From Asaia krungthepensis NRIC 0535 (GTDB taxonomy: Bacteria > Pseudomonadota > Alphaproteobacteria > Acetobacterales > Acetobacteraceae), in assembly GCF_025995175.1 (NCBI RefSeq), contig NZ_BAPV01000061.1, forward strand, positions 62,001 to 126,000: a stretch of 64,000 nt of DNA, written 5' to 3'. This document shows, in pieces, positions 61,667-64,000 of the stretch; the stretch's first letter is position 1; each line of letters starts with the position of its first letter. The notes under the pieces were generated by a model. That model was not told the origin of the DNA, ran no database searches, and saw only the letters and a program-made list of their open reading frames with translations. The translations under genes were made by a program, and so were the position numbers.

Positions 61667-64000
61667 TCAAAGCCCCGTAGACAGCGAGACAAGCGCCGCA
61701 AAATTACCACCCACCAGATAGATGGGCGACCCCGCCTTGGTCTGGTTTCCATAGATACCGGTACGCGACTGCGCGCTGGTAACGAAGCTCGCCGGTGCCG
61801 AACGATAGATGTTATTGCCGATATTCACCAGATTGAGCTGGATTTTCGGCCCGTTCAGATGCGGCACATGGGGCAGTCGATAGCCGAGCGTGATGTCTGA
61901 CACGACATAACCCGGCATGCGCTGGTCGTTCATGAAAGTCGAGAACTGCGAACTGATATAACGCAGACTGAAATTGCCGAAAAACTGCTTGTTATCGTCA
62001 TAGGCCAGTCCCACAGAGGCCGTGACATGCGGCGTCGCCACCATGGTCTTGCCCGCCGTCGGCAGATAATCGATTACCGATTGCCCTGCGGCATTAGTGG
62101 CCGAAACCGGCAGGTTATTATCGGTGGTCGCGTGCAGATACTGCGCAGACACATAGGGGCTGACATGATGCCACGGCTTGAGCCCGAATTCGCCTTGGAT
62201 ACCGCGTATAGTCTCTCCGCCCACATTGATAGGCATCGAAATAAGCGTGTTCGTGCCGGGAATATAGGATGTGGAGCTGACCTGATGATTGGTGAGGTTC
62301 ATATTGAAAGCCGACACCTGGAAATGGATCAGCGTCCCATTATGGCGATAACCGATTTCCTCACCGATGCCGTATTCACCCTTCAGACTGCCCGGCTGCG
62401 ATGTTGCCCCGACCGAATTCGGGTCGAAAATCTGGCTGTAGGCCTGCACTGAGGCGGGCGCACGGAAAGAGGTCGTTCCATTGATGTAGATCTGATCCTT
62501 GCTTGTCAGGGCGTAACTGACAGCGAGCTGCGGCAGGGGCGCAAAATAATTACGCACGGTCTTGTAGGGATCGGCGCCCGGAACGTCATTTGTACCCTGA
62601 CGCGACACCATGACCGTACGGAACCCGGCGCTGAGCGTCAGCTTGTCATTCAGCAGCTTGAGCGTGTCGGCGATGAAAAGCGCATTGATCTGCTGCATGA
62701 AATTCAGGTTGTAACCGCTCAGCAGCGCACCACCCGGAACGCGGATACCGTAATCCCCGTAGGAATTGGCAGCCTTGCCGGAGAAATCGACCGTTGAAAA
62801 CGTCGAATGCTCCTCATGGCTGGCATAGGAATACCAGTAACCGCCCGAGAGGGTATTATGCCCCGATGTCCAGTCCAGTGAGGTATTGACCGCGCCGACC
62901 TTCTGGTTCCAGGGATCAACCGCGACCGTGGTGATCTTTCCGTTGGTGACATAGGGCTGGTTCAGATTGCCATAGACCTGCGTGCCGAATGTCCCGCCGG
63001 ATGCGGGAATATTCTCACCCCCGACCGCAGGGCCAAACTGATGCACGTAATAGGGCGTCACGCTCAGCTTCAGCCCCCGCGCCAAGGTGAAATGCATGGG
63101 CACCACGACGTCCTCGGAATTGAGATTGCTCAATTGGAGCTTGTAGTAGCTTGCATCGCCGGGGGTGTAGTGATCGCTGTAGGTCAGCCCCTCTCCCCAT
63201 TGCTTCCACTGGGCCGCAGTTGGCGAACGAAATGGCGTCTGCTCCTGCTTGTTGAAGCCGAAAATCGCCGTGATGGAGTTGTTATCGCCCCATTCCTTCA
63301 CGAATTTCGCGTCGACGTGATAACGCTTCAGCCCACCGGGACCGCGCCAGTTATTATTGGACTGATGGGAGAAGGAGACAAAACCGCGGATACCGGTACG
63401 GCCAATATCGCCCGTATCGAGACGCAGGAATTCCTTGTTCGCGCTCTTGTTGCCGCCCATCAGATTGATGAAGCCCCCGTATTTATGGGACGGGTTCATT
63501 GCGGTGGCTGAAATCTGCCCGCCTACCGCGTTGAATGTGGGGGCATTCAGGTCCGGCGAGCCTTGCGACACCGTCACCGATCCAAGATTTTCGGTATCGA
63601 CCAGCATGGCCGTGTAAGGCTCATAATTGATCGGGTCGGCAAGCGGCGCCCCTTCGAAGAGATAGCCAATCTGGCTCTGGTTCATGCCGCGCATGGTGAT
63701 GTTGTCACCTGCCGTCGCAAGAGGGCTCTGATTGGCATAAACCACGCCAGGCAAATTGGCGATCATCGAGGAGATATTGCCGGTGGGTGCCTGCTTGGCG
63801 ATGAAGTCACGCGTCACACCGCTCTGGGAGCGTGGCGCCGTCTGTTTGGGCATCAGCCCGCCGCCCGGGGTCGTATTGCTGGTGCCATCGGCATGACGCC
63901 CTGCCGCTTTGACCGAAATCTCCTCGGCCTGCGGGTTGGGTCCCAGTACGGAGCCCTCGGTCGCACTCGCAGCCTTATGCCGGGCGGGCGACTGTTTATG
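61667..64000 (-). CDS. TonB-dependent outer-membrane receptor (5' end beyond window)
   Basis: Partial: 777 residues are visible and the frame continues past base 64000, so the signal peptide is missing. The visible N-terminal stretch is Ala/Thr/Gly-rich. A plug domain follows (LPGVVYANQSPLATAGDNIT, MRGMNQSQIGYLFEGAPLAD, VTVSQGSPDLNAPTFNAVGGQ), then a beta-barrel rich in aromatic-ended strands and a late VSDITLGYRLPH, ending FAALVSLSTGL. Such receptors take up iron complexes, sugars or other large solutes with TonB energy. The neighbouring sugar kinase hints at a carbohydrate ligand, but nothing in the sequence fixes this. Confidence 0.93.
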   Translation of the reverse strand, partial: HKQSPARHKAASATEGSVLGPNPQAEEISVKAAGRHADGTSNTTPGGGLMPKQTAPRSQSGVTRDFIAKQAPTGNISSMIANLPGVVYANQSPLATAGDNITMRGMNQSQIGYLFEGAPLADPINYEPYTAMLVDTENLGSVTVSQGSPDLNAPTFNAVGGQISATAMNPSHKYGGFINLMGGNKSANKEFLRLDTGDIGRTGIRGFVSFSHQSNNNWRGPGGLKRYHVDAKFVKEWGDNNSITAIFGFNKQEQTPFRSPTAAQWKQWGEGLTYSDHYTPGDASYYKLQLSNLNSEDVVVPMHFTLARGLKLSVTPYYVHQFGPAVGGENIPASGGTFGTQVYGNLNQPYVTNGKITTVAVDPWNQKVGAVNTSLDWTSGHNTLSGGYWYSYASHEEHSTFSTVDFSGKAANSYGDYGIRVPGGALLSGYNLNFMQQINALFIADTLKLLNDKLTLSAGFRTVMVSRQGTNDVPGADPYKTVRNYFAPLPQLAVSYALTSKDQIYINGTTSFRAPASVQAYSQIFDPNSVGATSQPGSLKGEYGIGEEIGYRHNGTLIHFQVSAFNMNLTNHQVSSTSYIPGTNTLISMPINVGGETIRGIQGEFGLKPWHHVSPYVSAQYLHATTDNNLPVSATNAAGQSVIDYLPTAGKTMVATPHVTASVGLAYDDNKQFFGNFSLRYISSQFSTFMNDQRMPGYVVSDITLGYRLPHVPHLNGPKIQLNLVNIGNNIYRSAPASFVTSAQSRTGIYGNQTKAGSPIYLVGGNFAALVSLSTGL

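Noticed and set aside
1-64000. tRNA genes, rRNA genes or CRISPR array
   Set aside because: Reading through the intergenic stretches I saw no cloverleaf-like sequence with a CCA-ready 3' end and no regularly spaced direct repeats. A covariance-model search could overturn this for tRNAs.

Overview
This window looks like chromosomal DNA of an alphaproteobacterium. An acetic acid bacterium (Acetobacteraceae) is my best guess. Coding is dense and GC-rich, with many ATGA start/stop overlaps. The block rimP-nusA-ylxR-infB-rbfA-truB-rpsO-pnp and the trio heparinase-rpe-rsmB are typical alphaproteobacterial gene orders. The periplasm-facing metabolism also fits (TonB receptor, AldB-type aldehyde dehydrogenase, cytochrome c maturation genes). 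The genus is not proven from sequence alone. I saw no rRNA, tRNA, CRISPR array, insertion sequence or prophage.

Layout. 1-4.3 kb: an orphan alpha/beta-hydrolase-like gene, then a three-gene operon of a membrane protein and a DesK/DesR-type two-component system. 4.3-9.2 kb (minus): GT4 glycosyltransferase, heparinase II/III-like protein, rpe, rsmB. 9.3-15.1 kb (plus): PLP homeostasis protein, kup, hemW, a secreted nucleoside-hydrolase-like protein, a DUF1489 protein. 15.1-28.4 kb (minus): FUSC-type transporter, nitronate-monooxygenase-like flavoprotein, then the translation and RNA-processing superoperon that starts at rimP. A strong intrinsic terminator sits immediately before the rimP start codon and is probably an attenuator.

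28.6-31.5 kb (plus): an uncharacterised three-gene cassette. It encodes a membrane-anchored single-domain AAA+ ATPase of HSP100/ClpB-D2 type, flanked by two bitopic proteins with predicted periplasmic domains. This is the best candidate for an undescribed system. A DUF7010-like gene broken at a G7 run follows. 32.4-37.4 kb (minus): amino-acid ABC transporter genes directly behind acnA. 37.6-42.3 kb (plus): ccmA, ccmB and a secreted tricorn-like S41 protease. 42.5-45.3 kb (minus): aroQ-accB-accC-NIPSNAP operon. 45.7-53.95 kb: rlpA-like gene, BrkB/YihY, group IV (fold III) PLP decarboxylase, Tat-exported P1/S58 peptidase, malic enzyme and fumC.

54.1-57.8 kb: an AT-rich insertion with an AIPR-family gene (abortive phage resistance), whose N-terminus carries a nuclease-like motif, followed by a secreted S10-type peptidase. 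Copies of a related GC-rich palindromic element lie on both sides. 57.9-64 kb (minus): aldehyde dehydrogenase, nitrilase-family amidohydrolase, BadF-type sugar kinase, and a TonB-dependent receptor cut by the window edge.
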